Shown: piece after piece, positions 18,370 to 28,000 of the stretch
Position numbering within the stretch: position 1 is the first letter of the stretch
How the letters are laid out: the number at the start of each line of letters is the position of its first letter
Assembly: GCA_965197005.1 (NCBI GenBank)
Contig: OZ239982.1
Location: 1,736,001 to 1,800,000, forward strand
DNA: 64,000 bases
Source: G965197005 sp965197005
Lineage (GTDB): Bacteria; Pseudomonadota; Gammaproteobacteria; Pseudomonadales; Oceanobacteraceae
Reading direction: 5' to 3'
The notes under the pieces: generated by a model
Seen by the model: the letters and a program-made list of their open reading frames with translations, nothing else
Databases searched by the model: none
What the model was told of the DNA's origin: nothing
Translations under genes and position numbers: made by a program

Positions 18370-18584
18370 AGAAAGCAAATCAGACACTCATCTTAAAAAA
18401 AGCAAAAAAACACAAAAAATTCTTATTTATCCTTGCAAATATGCTTTAAATTTAATATTGTCTGAAAAACAGTCTATTTTTAATGAAAATAGACAGCAAA
18501 ATAAAACCCAAAATAAGAAGAAAAGAACCCAAAAAAAATTCAAATAAACTCAAAAAAAATAAAAAGAAAAACAAGGAGTGCATA

Positions 18585-19630
18585 ATGCCAAAGCCCAGAA
18601 AACAACAAATCTCCCTTGCTGTTACACCTTATTACCACTGCATGAGCCGCTGTGTTCGTCGTGCCCATTTATGTGGAAAAGATGAACTAACAGGACGCTC
18701 TTTTGAACATAGACGAGCTTGGATTGAAAGCAGAGCATTGGCTATTGCACAGGTCTTTGCCATTGATATAGTTTCCTATGCAATCATGAGTAATCACTAC
18801 CATGTAGTGTTATTTGTAGATAAAGAAAAAGCCAAGAGTTGGAGTCATGATGAAGTCTTACAACAGTGGTATAAGCTATTCAAAGGTAACGCATTATTAA
18901 AAAAATACATCAATCAAGAAGTGCTTAATCCAAAAGAACAAAAAAGCCTAATTGGATATGCTAAAAAATATAGAAAACGCTTAAAAAGTATTAGCTGGTT
19001 TATGCGTAGCCTAAATGAATAGCCCGTAAATCCAATGAAGAAGACAAATGTACAGGACGTTTTTGGGAAAGTCGGTTTAAATCCCAAGCACTATTAGATG
19101 AAAGTGCATTGCTCTCATGTGCTGTTTATGTGGATTTAAATCCTATCCGCTCAGGCATTGCCACAACCCCTGAAAAGTCAGATTACACCTCAATCAAACA
19201 ACGCTGTAACACTGCTCAAAAAAGCCGTAATCCCAATCATATTAATGCTCAGCATAAAGGCTTACATCCTTTTATTGGTAATCAACAAGTAGAAAGTAAA
19301 GAAAGCAATAAAAAAAGTGAAAGCAATGAAAGTAATAAAAACAAGTTACTAACCAAAGGCATGCCTTTAAGCCTAACTGCATATTTGGAGTTAGTTGAAT
19401 GGACAGGGCGAATACAACGTCCTGATAAAAAAGGGGTTATACCCAAGCAAGAGCATTCAATCCTAACAAGATTAGGTATGAACCAGCAACAATGGCTTAA
19501 TATTAGTCAGCGTTTTGAGCAAAGTTTTAAGCAATTTGCAGGCAAAGAGGCGAGCTTAAGAAAAGCGGCAAAGGTATTAAACTACCGACGACCATCTGGA
19601 ATTAGTTTGTGTCGGCAAAACATAGGCTAA
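18585..19630 (+). pseudogene. REP-associated tyrosine transposase (RAYT, Y1/HUH), frameshifted
   Basis: The first frame (18585-19023) begins after AAGGAG and encodes AVTPYYHCMSRCVRRAHLCG and the HUH motif SNHYHVV, the family's metal-binding core. It ends at TAG in LNE-stop. The next frame resumes at once with ARKSNEEDKCTGRFWESRF and VDLNPIRSGIA, which in intact proteins follows LNEYIAR directly. About four bases appear lost at 19019-19024. Joined, the protein would be about 350 residues, normal for this group. RAYTs are domesticated single-strand nucleases thought to mobilise REP hairpins. This copy should be inactive unless the shift is a sequencing error. Confidence 0.88.
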
Positions 19631-19824
19631 CACAAACCCTATAGACCTAAATAAACGCAAAGTAATCAAACCATTTAGCAAAGTGGCAACTACGCTGTGC
19701 TTTAAATTCCGTATTTTCAAGCAAAAGTAGCTAAAAAAAGTCAAAACTCCCATATTTTCAAAGCAAACACCGGCAAGCTGAAAATCTTGTCCGCTCCCAC
19801 TAAAAAAATCAGCAGTTTTTTAAC

Positions 19825-19845
19825 AATTAAGACAGGCATGTTTAA
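19825..19845 (+). repeat. Third copy of the 21-bp direct repeat, downstream of the RAYT gene
   Basis: Differs at two positions from the two upstream copies; the core GACAGGCATGTTTAA is identical. Confidence 0.65.
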
Positions 19846-19879
19846 AAAGTAGGTGTCTTAGTTTTTTTGAGATTAAAAA

Positions 19880-19901
19880 AAACCGTCTCAAAGGACGGTT
19901 T
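19880..19901 (-). terminator. Terminator of the first TSP3-repeat protein gene
   Basis: AAACCGTC and GACGGTTT pair around a 6-nt loop; on the minus strand the stem is followed by a run of T. It lies 22 nt after the stop codon at 19923. Confidence 0.85.
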
Positions 19902-19922
19902 AATTTAAATATTTTTGTATAG

Positions 19923-22586
19923 TTAATTTTTACGTTTTCTTATTAATACACCAGAAAATAGCAATAACATAAGATGCACAATAGATAGACTACCTATTCC
20001 TTGCATTCCAGTTTTGATTTTACCCAATGGTTGTTGGCTAGGTGCTGCTTGTGCTGCCCCCTGAGTGCCTGAACTTCCTGATGCACCACTTGCACCTCCA
20101 GTACCAGAACCACCTCCTGTTACATTCGTACCTACACACACACCAGGCACTGAATTTGCGCCATCACAGGTGCCATTATTGTTTGAATCAACATCCATAT
20201 AATCAGGTGTGCCATCTTTATCTGTATCTACACAGTTAGCAGGGAAACTGGTATTAGTACGAGCACATTCTTTAATGTCGCTTAATCCATCTTTATCAGA
20301 GTCTCCAGAGCCGTCAGTCATATTTCCTTTATTCGTTTCATCTGCATCTTTAACGCTAGGAATGCCGTCACCATCTAAATCTCTATTGGGATTGGCTCCA
20401 TTATTACTTTCATCTTTATCTGTCTTTCCGTCATTATCAGAGTCTGTATCTAAATAATCAGGAGTGCCATCTCCATCGGTATCAACACAGTTAGCAGGAA
20501 ATGTTGTGTTAGTACGAGCACATTCTAGTGTATCACTTAACCCATCTTTATCAGAGTCTCCAGAGCCATCTGTTGTTGCGCCAGCATTGGTTTCGTCTGC
20601 ATCTAAGTGTGTAGGAATGCCATCTCCATCTACGTCACCATTTGGATTTGTACCATTATTGCTTTCATCTTTATCAGAGGTGCCGTCATTATCAGAATCA
20701 CTATCCATATAATCTGGAATGCTGTCTCCGTCTGTATCAATACACACTGCTGGTTTTTTATTTGTAACCAAAGCACATTCTTGTTTATCACTTAATCCAT
20801 CTGCATCAGAATCGCCTCCTGCTGCCACACTTTGAGGGTTAGCAGTTGCTTTGGCTTGCAAGTAGTCTTTAATGCCATCTGCGTTACTATCTGTATTTTC
20901 CAGTCCATCGAGAACACCATCGCCATCGCTATCTTTATCTAGATAGTTAGGCGCACCATCAGCGTCTACATCTTTCGCCACATTAGCAGCACTGCCATCA
21001 CTTAATTCGTTTTTAGTATCAATGCCATCGCCATCGTCGTCTTTATCAAGCGCATCTATTTTGCTGTCTCCGTCAGTATTGCGTGGGTTATGTACCCAAA
21101 CCACTTCAGCCAAGTCTTCTACACCATCGCCATCTGTGTCTTTGTTTCTTGGATTAGTACCAATCATTGCTTCTTCACCATTGGTTAATCCATCACCATC
21201 GGCATCTTTATTTGGATCAAGGATATCTTTATCCACATATAAAAATAAACTGGCTGTAATTTTTTCTTTTACTTCATCAGAAGAGTTATTATTAATGAAG
21301 CGTAACATCCATTGGGTTTCTGTAACGGAGTTGCAATCAAATGCTTTATTATCTTGTATATAGTCAGCTGTCCCTTTTGAGATATAGGGCAAGATATTGA
21401 CTCGCAACCCTTCATAGGTGGTAACAAATAGCTGAATACCTTGATTATTTAATACCAATTCTGGTCGCCCTGCTTTATCTTTAAGCCAAGGTGTCCATGC
21501 ACCATTATGAGAAACAGGGGCTGTTGCATTTGTCCAGCTGGTACTTTGGCGATTACTATCAAATAACGCCTTAATTTCTGCATTATTTTCATAATGCTTT
21601 TGCAGTAATTTAAATATAACTTTGTTACCTTTAGATAGTTCTACTGAATCATCAAACCAGTCTAAGTTTATTCTCATCTCACACTGCTTTAGTGTGCTAT
21701 TTGCACCTTTTGCAAATTTAGTGACAAATGGAAATTCGTTATTGGTTTTACTTGATGCCTCTCGTACAAAACTACTTTTTACAGGAAAACCACCTGTTGC
21801 ACTTTGCAAAGCAGCACCTACATAACCAAAACCAAGTTCTGCAGTTGCGTTATTGGCATTAAGTTGAGTGTAATTCGTTAGAGCACTGCCATCTTTGGGT
21901 ACAATTTGCAACTTATCAATTCCTACCTCTAAAATCTCATCATTTGCACAGTTAGGGCTATTACTTTCGTTGGTATAAGCTGCAATTCTCACTACAATCT
22001 GTGAGCCTGCAACTAAGTTGCTAACAGTGGCTTTTTTCCAATTTGCCACAGCACCTAATACAACATTTTGTACATCAGTTATTACACGCCATGTTGTACC
22101 ACCATCTTCACTGTATTCAGCTCTAACATGCTCAAGATTGGCATGATTACCTTTATAACCTGCATAAAAGTAGAAACTTAATTCAGAGTTTCTGGTAATG
22201 TAATAAAGAGGTGATTGTGCTGCGGTAATACCGTCCACATCAAATACGGATGCATTTGCACCTTGAGTTTTATTAACCTGTGTAATTAATGCAGCACTGC
22301 CTTCATATGCTGCACCTGCCTCATAAGAATGTAGGCTACCGCCTGAACAATTTTTAGTGGTTTTATCAGTAGGTTCTCCAATGGCAAATTGTCCATTAAT
22401 GGTCTGGTTAGCACTGGGCTTAACTCTGATCCACTCTTTGGGAATGTGCCAACCAGTGGGCAAACCATTAGTCACACCGCTACCGACGGTTTCAAAATTC
22501 TCTGTATAGCTTGTTGCCTGATATGCATGAGCAGATAATGCACCGCCTAACAGGGTCAAAATGAACATGGATTTTAGTCTGTTCAT
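19923..22586 (-). CDS. Secreted protein with thrombospondin type-3 Ca-binding repeats (paralogue 1)
   Basis: An 887-residue exported protein. A Sec signal peptide (about 1-22, ending AHA) precedes an N-terminal domain (about 23-230) that resembles jelly-roll carbohydrate- or surface-binding domains seen with choice-of-anchor proteins. From about 455 to 830 there are Asp-rich thrombospondin type-3 repeats (DTDGDG, DSDNDG, DKDGLSD) expected to bind calcium, arranged as longer units containing ECARTNT and NCVDTD. A Gly/Ser/Gln linker leads to the tail KIKTGMQGIGS, a hydrophobic helix and RKRKN. GGAGT lies before the ATG. Two paralogues follow upstream. A surface adhesin or matrix role is inferred. 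Confidence 0.8.
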   Translation of the reverse strand: MNRLKSMFILTLLGGALSAHAYQATSYTENFETVGSGVTNGLPTGWHIPKEWIRVKPSANQTINGQFAIGEPTDKTTKNCSGGSLHSYEAGAAYEGSAALITQVNKTQGANASVFDVDGITAAQSPLYYITRNSELSFYFYAGYKGNHANLEHVRAEYSEDGGTTWRVITDVQNVVLGAVANWKKATVSNLVAGSQIVVRIAAYTNESNSPNCANDEILEVGIDKLQIVPKDGSALTNYTQLNANNATAELGFGYVGAALQSATGGFPVKSSFVREASSKTNNEFPFVTKFAKGANSTLKQCEMRINLDWFDDSVELSKGNKVIFKLLQKHYENNAEIKALFDSNRQSTSWTNATAPVSHNGAWTPWLKDKAGRPELVLNNQGIQLFVTTYEGLRVNILPYISKGTADYIQDNKAFDCNSVTETQWMLRFINNNSSDEVKEKITASLFLYVDKDILDPNKDADGDGLTNGEEAMIGTNPRNKDTDGDGVEDLAEVVWVHNPRNTDGDSKIDALDKDDDGDGIDTKNELSDGSAANVAKDVDADGAPNYLDKDSDGDGVLDGLENTDSNADGIKDYLQAKATANPQSVAAGGDSDADGLSDKQECALVTNKKPAVCIDTDGDSIPDYMDSDSDNDGTSDKDESNNGTNPNGDVDGDGIPTHLDADETNAGATTDGSGDSDKDGLSDTLECARTNTTFPANCVDTDGDGTPDYLDTDSDNDGKTDKDESNNGANPNRDLDGDGIPSVKDADETNKGNMTDGSGDSDKDGLSDIKECARTNTSFPANCVDTDKDGTPDYMDVDSNNNGTCDGANSVPGVCVGTNVTGGGSGTGGASGASGSSGTQGAAQAAPSQQPLGKIKTGMQGIGSLSIVHLMLLLFSGVLIRKRKN

Positions 22587-22788
22587 GGATTACTCCTAAC
22601 TCTTTGTAAGATGTTGTTGTGTTTTGTAACGCCAATATAGAATAAATGATACATTTTTCAACTAAAATTTTAAAAAAACAACAATTTGTCGCATAAAGTA
22701 GTATTTAAACTTTAATTTGTATGTTTTGCATACAAAGTTTTTTCAAAAAAACAATTAAATTAATTAAATAATTTATTTTTAAATACAA

Positions 22789-22815
22789 AAAAGCCACCTA
22801 GTAGGCGGCTTTTTA
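22789..22815 (-). terminator. Terminator of the second TSP3-repeat protein gene
   Basis: GCCACCTA and TAGGCGGC (one G-T pair) form a stem flanked by A and T runs, directly after the stop codon region at 22834 on the minus strand. Confidence 0.8.
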
Positions 22816-22833
22816 TACTTTAATAACGGTTTT

Positions 22834-24867
22834 TTATTGACGTCTTCTAACTAATAAACCTGCAACCAATAGCAATATGAGGTGCAAACTATGCAAGCTA
22901 CCAACACCTTGTACTCCGGTTTTTATTGCTGCATTATTGGCAGTTGCAGCTGGCGCAGGTTGTGCTGGCGCAGTTTGTGGGCCTTTATCAGGCCCTTTTC
23001 CATTGCCTTTACAAACACCTGCTACGGTATTTGGGCCATCACATACGCCGTCATTATCTGAATCTGGGTCCATATAATCAGGGGTACCGTCTTTATCGGT
23101 ATCTACACATTTAGCGGGTAATGCACCTGTAGTATCATTGCACTCTGCCTTATCGCTTGCGCCGTCTTTATCGGAATCCCCTGAACCGTCTGCCATGCTA
23201 CCACCTTCATCAGGGTCTAGTTGGCTTGGAATTTTATCGCCATCTTTGTCATTAGTCAGGTTAGTGCCATTATTGGTTTCATCTTTATCACTAATGCCGT
23301 CACCATCTGAGTCTTTATCCATATAATCAGGGGTGTTGTCTCCATCGGTATCAGCGCACTTACTAACATTAATGCCGTTACATTCTACTTTATCGCTAAT
23401 GCCATCGCCGTCAGAATCGCCTGAACCATCTGTCATGCTACCGCCTTCATCAACGTCTTTATAAGTAGGAATGCCATCATTATCTTTATCGTCTTTTAGT
23501 GGGTCATTGCGTGTCAAAATCTCTGCACTATCAGATTTTCCATCGCCATCATCGTCCATATCTACACGGTCTTTTTTGCCGTCGCCATCAGTATCACGAT
23601 TTGGGGTTAGTTCATCTTTATCTTTTATACCATTGCCATCACTGTCGTCATCTAGATGATCAGGTTTTCCATCTTTGTCTGTATCTTTACAAGCAGCTGG
23701 GGCTGTGGCGTTACACTCTTCTTTATCCCAAATACCGTCTTGGTCGGAGTCACCACCGTTGGCAACACTTTTTTTATCCGCTGTGGTTTTGGCTTCTAGA
23801 TAATCTTTTATGCCATTGGCATTGGTATCACCTTTTTCATTGTTATCTAATACACCATCACCATCACTATCTTTATCCAAATAGTTAGGCGCACCATCAT
23901 TGTCTACATCGGCACTTAAATTCGCATTTTTTGCATCAGCAAGTTCAATTTTGGTTAAAATGCCATCACCATCATCATCAAGATCTTTGGCATCAATCTC
24001 ACCTTTACCATCAGAGTTACGAGGATGATTTATATCCACAACTTCTGTCTTATCGCCAATGCCATCACCATCTGTATCAGGATTATTTGGATTAGTACCA
24101 ATTGATATTTCCTGTTGGTTAGTTAAGCCATCATTGTCGTTATCATCATTAGGATTAATGCTTGGTGTGAAAATAACAGAATAAACCACTTTTGTATTAA
24201 ACGTTTTTTTATCGCCTGTTGAGCTGCCTTGCACTTCTAAGTTAAATACATCTCCTTTTTTAAATGAGGTGTTGGCAACGTGCTTTTGTAATTTCAACTC
24301 ACCTGAAACAGGGTTTATCACAAATAAACCCTGAGGATTATTAATAATGCTATAGGTTATTTTATCTCCATCTATATCAATATCTTTACCTGTATTATGG
24401 TCATTAATATTACTAATTAAGGTGCCTTTTAAGTAATTCACAGGCAAATTGATATTTTTTCTAGAAAATACAGGCCCTTGGTCATCTTGTAAGATAACAG
24501 GCGTAGAATAAATGGTTTGCTTTGCCCCTGAGGTATCTGTGTACTGCACTTTTAAACGGACTTTTTTTACCCCTAAGCTACCTGTATACCCTCGAGTAAT
24601 TTTAAGTGTATTTGTCCGAAAAATAGTACCAAGCCAAAATCCTCCATTTAAATCAGGGGTTACGCTGGCATAGCTATATTGCCATTGGTATTTTTCTGTA
24701 CCTGATTTTATACTAGCGGTATTACCGATAAGTTTGGTACTTATTACCGTTTTTTTATGAGCATGTGTTGATGAGGTAGTTACTGTAACCGTAGCTAGTG
24801 CAACATTTGCAGCAAATATGGCAATAAGCAATAACGCTATTTTTGATAGGTAAGTGGTCGCTTTCAT
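22834..24867 (-). CDS. Secreted protein with cadherin-like domain and TSP3 repeats (paralogue 2)
   Basis: 677 residues from ATG 24867; the frame is open to 24924, but MKATTYLSKIALLLIAIF begins a proper signal peptide ending near NVALA. After an Ig-like region (about 25-125) comes one cadherin-like domain (about 130-240, with DIDGDKITYSI and NPVSGELKL). TSP3 repeats fill about 245-620, then a Pro/Ala linker and the tail AIKTGVQGVGS, hydrophobic helix and RRRQ. Tail and repeats match the genes on either side, so the three arose by duplication with exchange of N-terminal modules. Confidence 0.8.
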   Translation of the reverse strand: MKATTYLSKIALLLIAIFAANVALATVTVTTSSTHAHKKTVISTKLIGNTASIKSGTEKYQWQYSYASVTPDLNGGFWLGTIFRTNTLKITRGYTGSLGVKKVRLKVQYTDTSGAKQTIYSTPVILQDDQGPVFSRKNINLPVNYLKGTLISNINDHNTGKDIDIDGDKITYSIINNPQGLFVINPVSGELKLQKHVANTSFKKGDVFNLEVQGSSTGDKKTFNTKVVYSVIFTPSINPNDDNDNDGLTNQQEISIGTNPNNPDTDGDGIGDKTEVVDINHPRNSDGKGEIDAKDLDDDGDGILTKIELADAKNANLSADVDNDGAPNYLDKDSDGDGVLDNNEKGDTNANGIKDYLEAKTTADKKSVANGGDSDQDGIWDKEECNATAPAACKDTDKDGKPDHLDDDSDGNGIKDKDELTPNRDTDGDGKKDRVDMDDDGDGKSDSAEILTRNDPLKDDKDNDGIPTYKDVDEGGSMTDGSGDSDGDGISDKVECNGINVSKCADTDGDNTPDYMDKDSDGDGISDKDETNNGTNLTNDKDGDKIPSQLDPDEGGSMADGSGDSDKDGASDKAECNDTTGALPAKCVDTDKDGTPDYMDPDSDNDGVCDGPNTVAGVCKGNGKGPDKGPQTAPAQPAPAATANNAAIKTGVQGVGSLHSLHLILLLVAGLLVRRRQ

Positions 24868-24926
24868 AGGGTTTCTCCAAAAATTTACATAGTTCGTACT
24901 GACAACATAGTAACATAGCACCACTG

Positions 24927-24945
24927 CTTTGCAACATTATGTAAC
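24927..24945 (-). promoter_or_regulatory. 19-bp element shared with the ompA-like gene upstream region
   Basis: CTTTGCAACATTATGTAAC lies 60-78 nt before the paralogue 2 start. The same sequence with one change (CTTTGCAACATTGTGTAAC) is at 57326-57344 before the OmpA-like gene. GTTAC words continue nearby (24974-24987). A binding site for a shared regulator is possible. Confidence 0.35.
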
Positions 24946-25039
24946 TAAATAGGTGCTTTTTCTGCTCCAATTGTTACATTTGTTACGTATTTTTTTATTT
25001 TTGTCTTTATTTGTCTTCTTCTCTTTTTTGCACATAAAA

Positions 25040-25063
25040 AAAGGTCGCCTATAGGCGACCTTT
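25040..25063 (-). terminator. Terminator of the third TSP3-repeat protein gene
   Basis: A perfect 10-bp stem AAAGGTCGCC / GGCGACCTTT with a TATA loop, followed on the minus strand by a T run. It lies 20 nt after the stop codon at 25083. Confidence 0.9.
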
Positions 25064-25082
25064 GTGATTTAAACAATAGCTG

Positions 25083-28000
25083 CTATTTGCGGCGGCGAAT
25101 AAGTCCTGCCATTGCCAATAGCAATATTGTCCAAAAGTGCATACTACCCACTCCTTGAATACCTGTTTTAATTGCAGGTTTAGCAGCAGGTGCACTGGGT
25201 GCTGCCTGAGGTGCAGGACGGGTATTTGGATTTTTACAAACCCCTGGAATACTTGCAGGTCCGTCGCAGTAACCGTCTTTATCTGCATCAGGATCGGTTC
25301 TATTATTATCAATATTATCGGGCAATCCATCATTATCAGAGTCGGTATCCATATAATCAGGTGTACCATCTTTATCTGTATCAACACAGTTTGCAGGGTT
25401 TATGCTATTTGTACGCGCACATTCAACGCGATCACTTACACCATCTTTATCTGAATCCCCTGAACTATCAGGAAGGCCTGTGCTTTCATCTGCATCTTTA
25501 TAAGATGGAATGCCATCACCGTCTTTATCATCTGCTGTTGGATTTTTAGGATCGGTAATTTCATCTACATCTTTAATGCCGTCGCCATCATCATCATCGT
25601 CTTGACCATCTTTGATACCATCGTTATCAGTATCTGCATTTGGTGTATGGTCTGTCCAATTAGCGTGAGTTCTATCCTTATCGTCCTTATCTAAAATACC
25701 GTCATTATCAGAGTCAGTATCCATGTAATCAGGAATGCCGTCTTTATCGGTATCAACACAACCTATAGGTGCAGTGGCATATTTCTTCGCACATTCAGTG
25801 GTATCACTATAACCATCTTTATCAGAATCACCTGAGCTATCAGGCGAACCTGTGGTTTCATCAGCATCTTTGTGTGAAGGAATGCCATCACCGTCTGCAT
25901 CATCACCCATTGGCTTCGTTTTATCAGAGATTTCATCGGCATCTGCTTTACCATCGCCGTCATCATCTGTATCGGCACGATCTTTAATACCATCTCCATC
26001 TGTATCAATATTAGGTGTTAATTCATCTTTATCATTAACACCGTTATTATCGCTATCAAGGTCAAGATGATCTGGCTGTCCATCTTTATCACTGTCTTTA
26101 CAGGCTTCTGGCAATTGTGCATTACATTCTTCTTTATCACTAAAGCCGTCGCCATCAGAATCTCCTCCATTACTGTTGGCAGGTACATTAACGGTATTGT
26201 CTGTAGCATCTTTAATGCCATCACCATCACTGTCTAGGTCTATATAATCAGGCGCACCATCACCGTCAGTATCAACTATCGCACCTGTGCTATTTAGCTC
26301 ATCTCGGGTATTTTTGCCATCACCGTCATCATCTGCATCTAAGGCATCAATAGTGCCATCTTTATCAGAATCGCGAGGGTGATCAACATCAACCACTTCA
26401 ACTTTGTCGTTCACGCCATCATTATCAGAATCGGTTTTCAATGGATCTGTACCTAATGGGTTTGCTCCATGAGCTTTATCGCCTGATTCTTGCCAGTTAG
26501 TAAGACCGTCGTTATCACTATCATTGTCTTTATTTAGAGGTTCTTTATCTAAAGGCTCTAATTTACCTGCGGCGTTTTTCTGCCCATCAGCAACGCCATC
26601 ATAATCGCTATCGGTATTTTCATTAGATTTACCCTGTTCTGTTAGCTCTTTAGTATCTGGCACGCCATCATTATCATCGTCGTCATCAGTTCCATTTTTG
26701 ATGCCGTCTTTGTCATAATCACAATTATCATGGCGATTGTTTGGCACACAGGCATTATTTGGATCTGGATCTGTACTGTCGCCTTCTCCATCACCATCGC
26801 TATCTGTTTCTTTAACTACTGAAATGCTAAAGGATTTATATACTGTTTTTCCTGGTGCAGACGTTGCTGAAACTTCAATGCTAAGCACCTCTCCATTGTG
26901 TACTTTGCCTTTTATAGCTGCAGTTGTAGTTACTACGCCTGTGTTAGCATCAATCGCAAAATAACCATTTGGGTTTTTGCTTAAAGCATAATTTATTTTA
27001 TTAAAATTAGGCTGTACGGCGTTGTTATCTGCATCTGTAGAGTGGGCAGTCACATTTGCTAAAGTACCTGCTTTGGCTGCAGTATCAATCTTATCTGCCT
27101 TGCTGTTTTTATCATTAATAGCAGTTGGATTGTTATCATCTAAATTATTAAGGGTTACTTTCACAATACCTGAAGTGCCTGACTTACCATTGGATACGGC
27201 TGTTACTGTGGCACTATAGACTGTTTGTGTTTCATAATCAGCCTGACCTGATTTAAAACTCAATGCCCCTGTTTGTGAGTCAATTGTAAAGTGAGTTTGG
27301 CTACTTGCGTCTAAACCAAAGGTAATTGCATCACCGTCAATATCTTTGTTTGTACCTGTATTATTGTCAACCATTGTGGCAATAACAGCTGTTGTATTTT
27401 CATCCACATTGATATTGATATTTTTAATTTCTGCAATCTGGTCGTCTTTAATGCTAATGGCATTAGCACTGCTTGAATAAACAGTTTGAGCATGACCTGA
27501 TCCATCGGTAAAGCTGGCTTTTACTCTTACTTTTTTACCTGAATCGGCATTTTGGGTTACATAATTAGCTGCTGTTGCGCCACTAATGTTCTGCCATACC
27601 CCTGCTACCTCACGTTGCCATTGATATGTGACAACTAATGGCGTAGGCCCATCTGGGTCTGTTAGGGTATTGCTTGCTGTAAGGGTTGTGCCTTTATTCA
27701 CTATAGGTGCAGGAGCACTAACGCTTACGCTACCTGTATGTGGTTCATCAAGATTATTAACTGTTAAACTGACGTTAACGGTATCTGACTTACCATTAGC
27801 AGTGGCTTTTACCGTCACATTATAACTTGCTTTGACTTCAAAATTGGCAGCTTGTTTAAGCGTTAACACCCCTGTTGCTGCATTTAAATTAAAGTCATTG
27901 GCATCTGTACCTGATAGGGTATAGTTTATGGCATCGCCATCTTGGTCTTTATCATTACCCTGGTCGTTAAAATCGTGAGTAAACAGGTTATTTTCATCAA

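Noticed and set aside
18178..18547. Two overlapping plus-strand frames upstream of the RAYT gene
   Set aside because: They run through the REP-like hairpin and the direct repeats and have no recognisable product.
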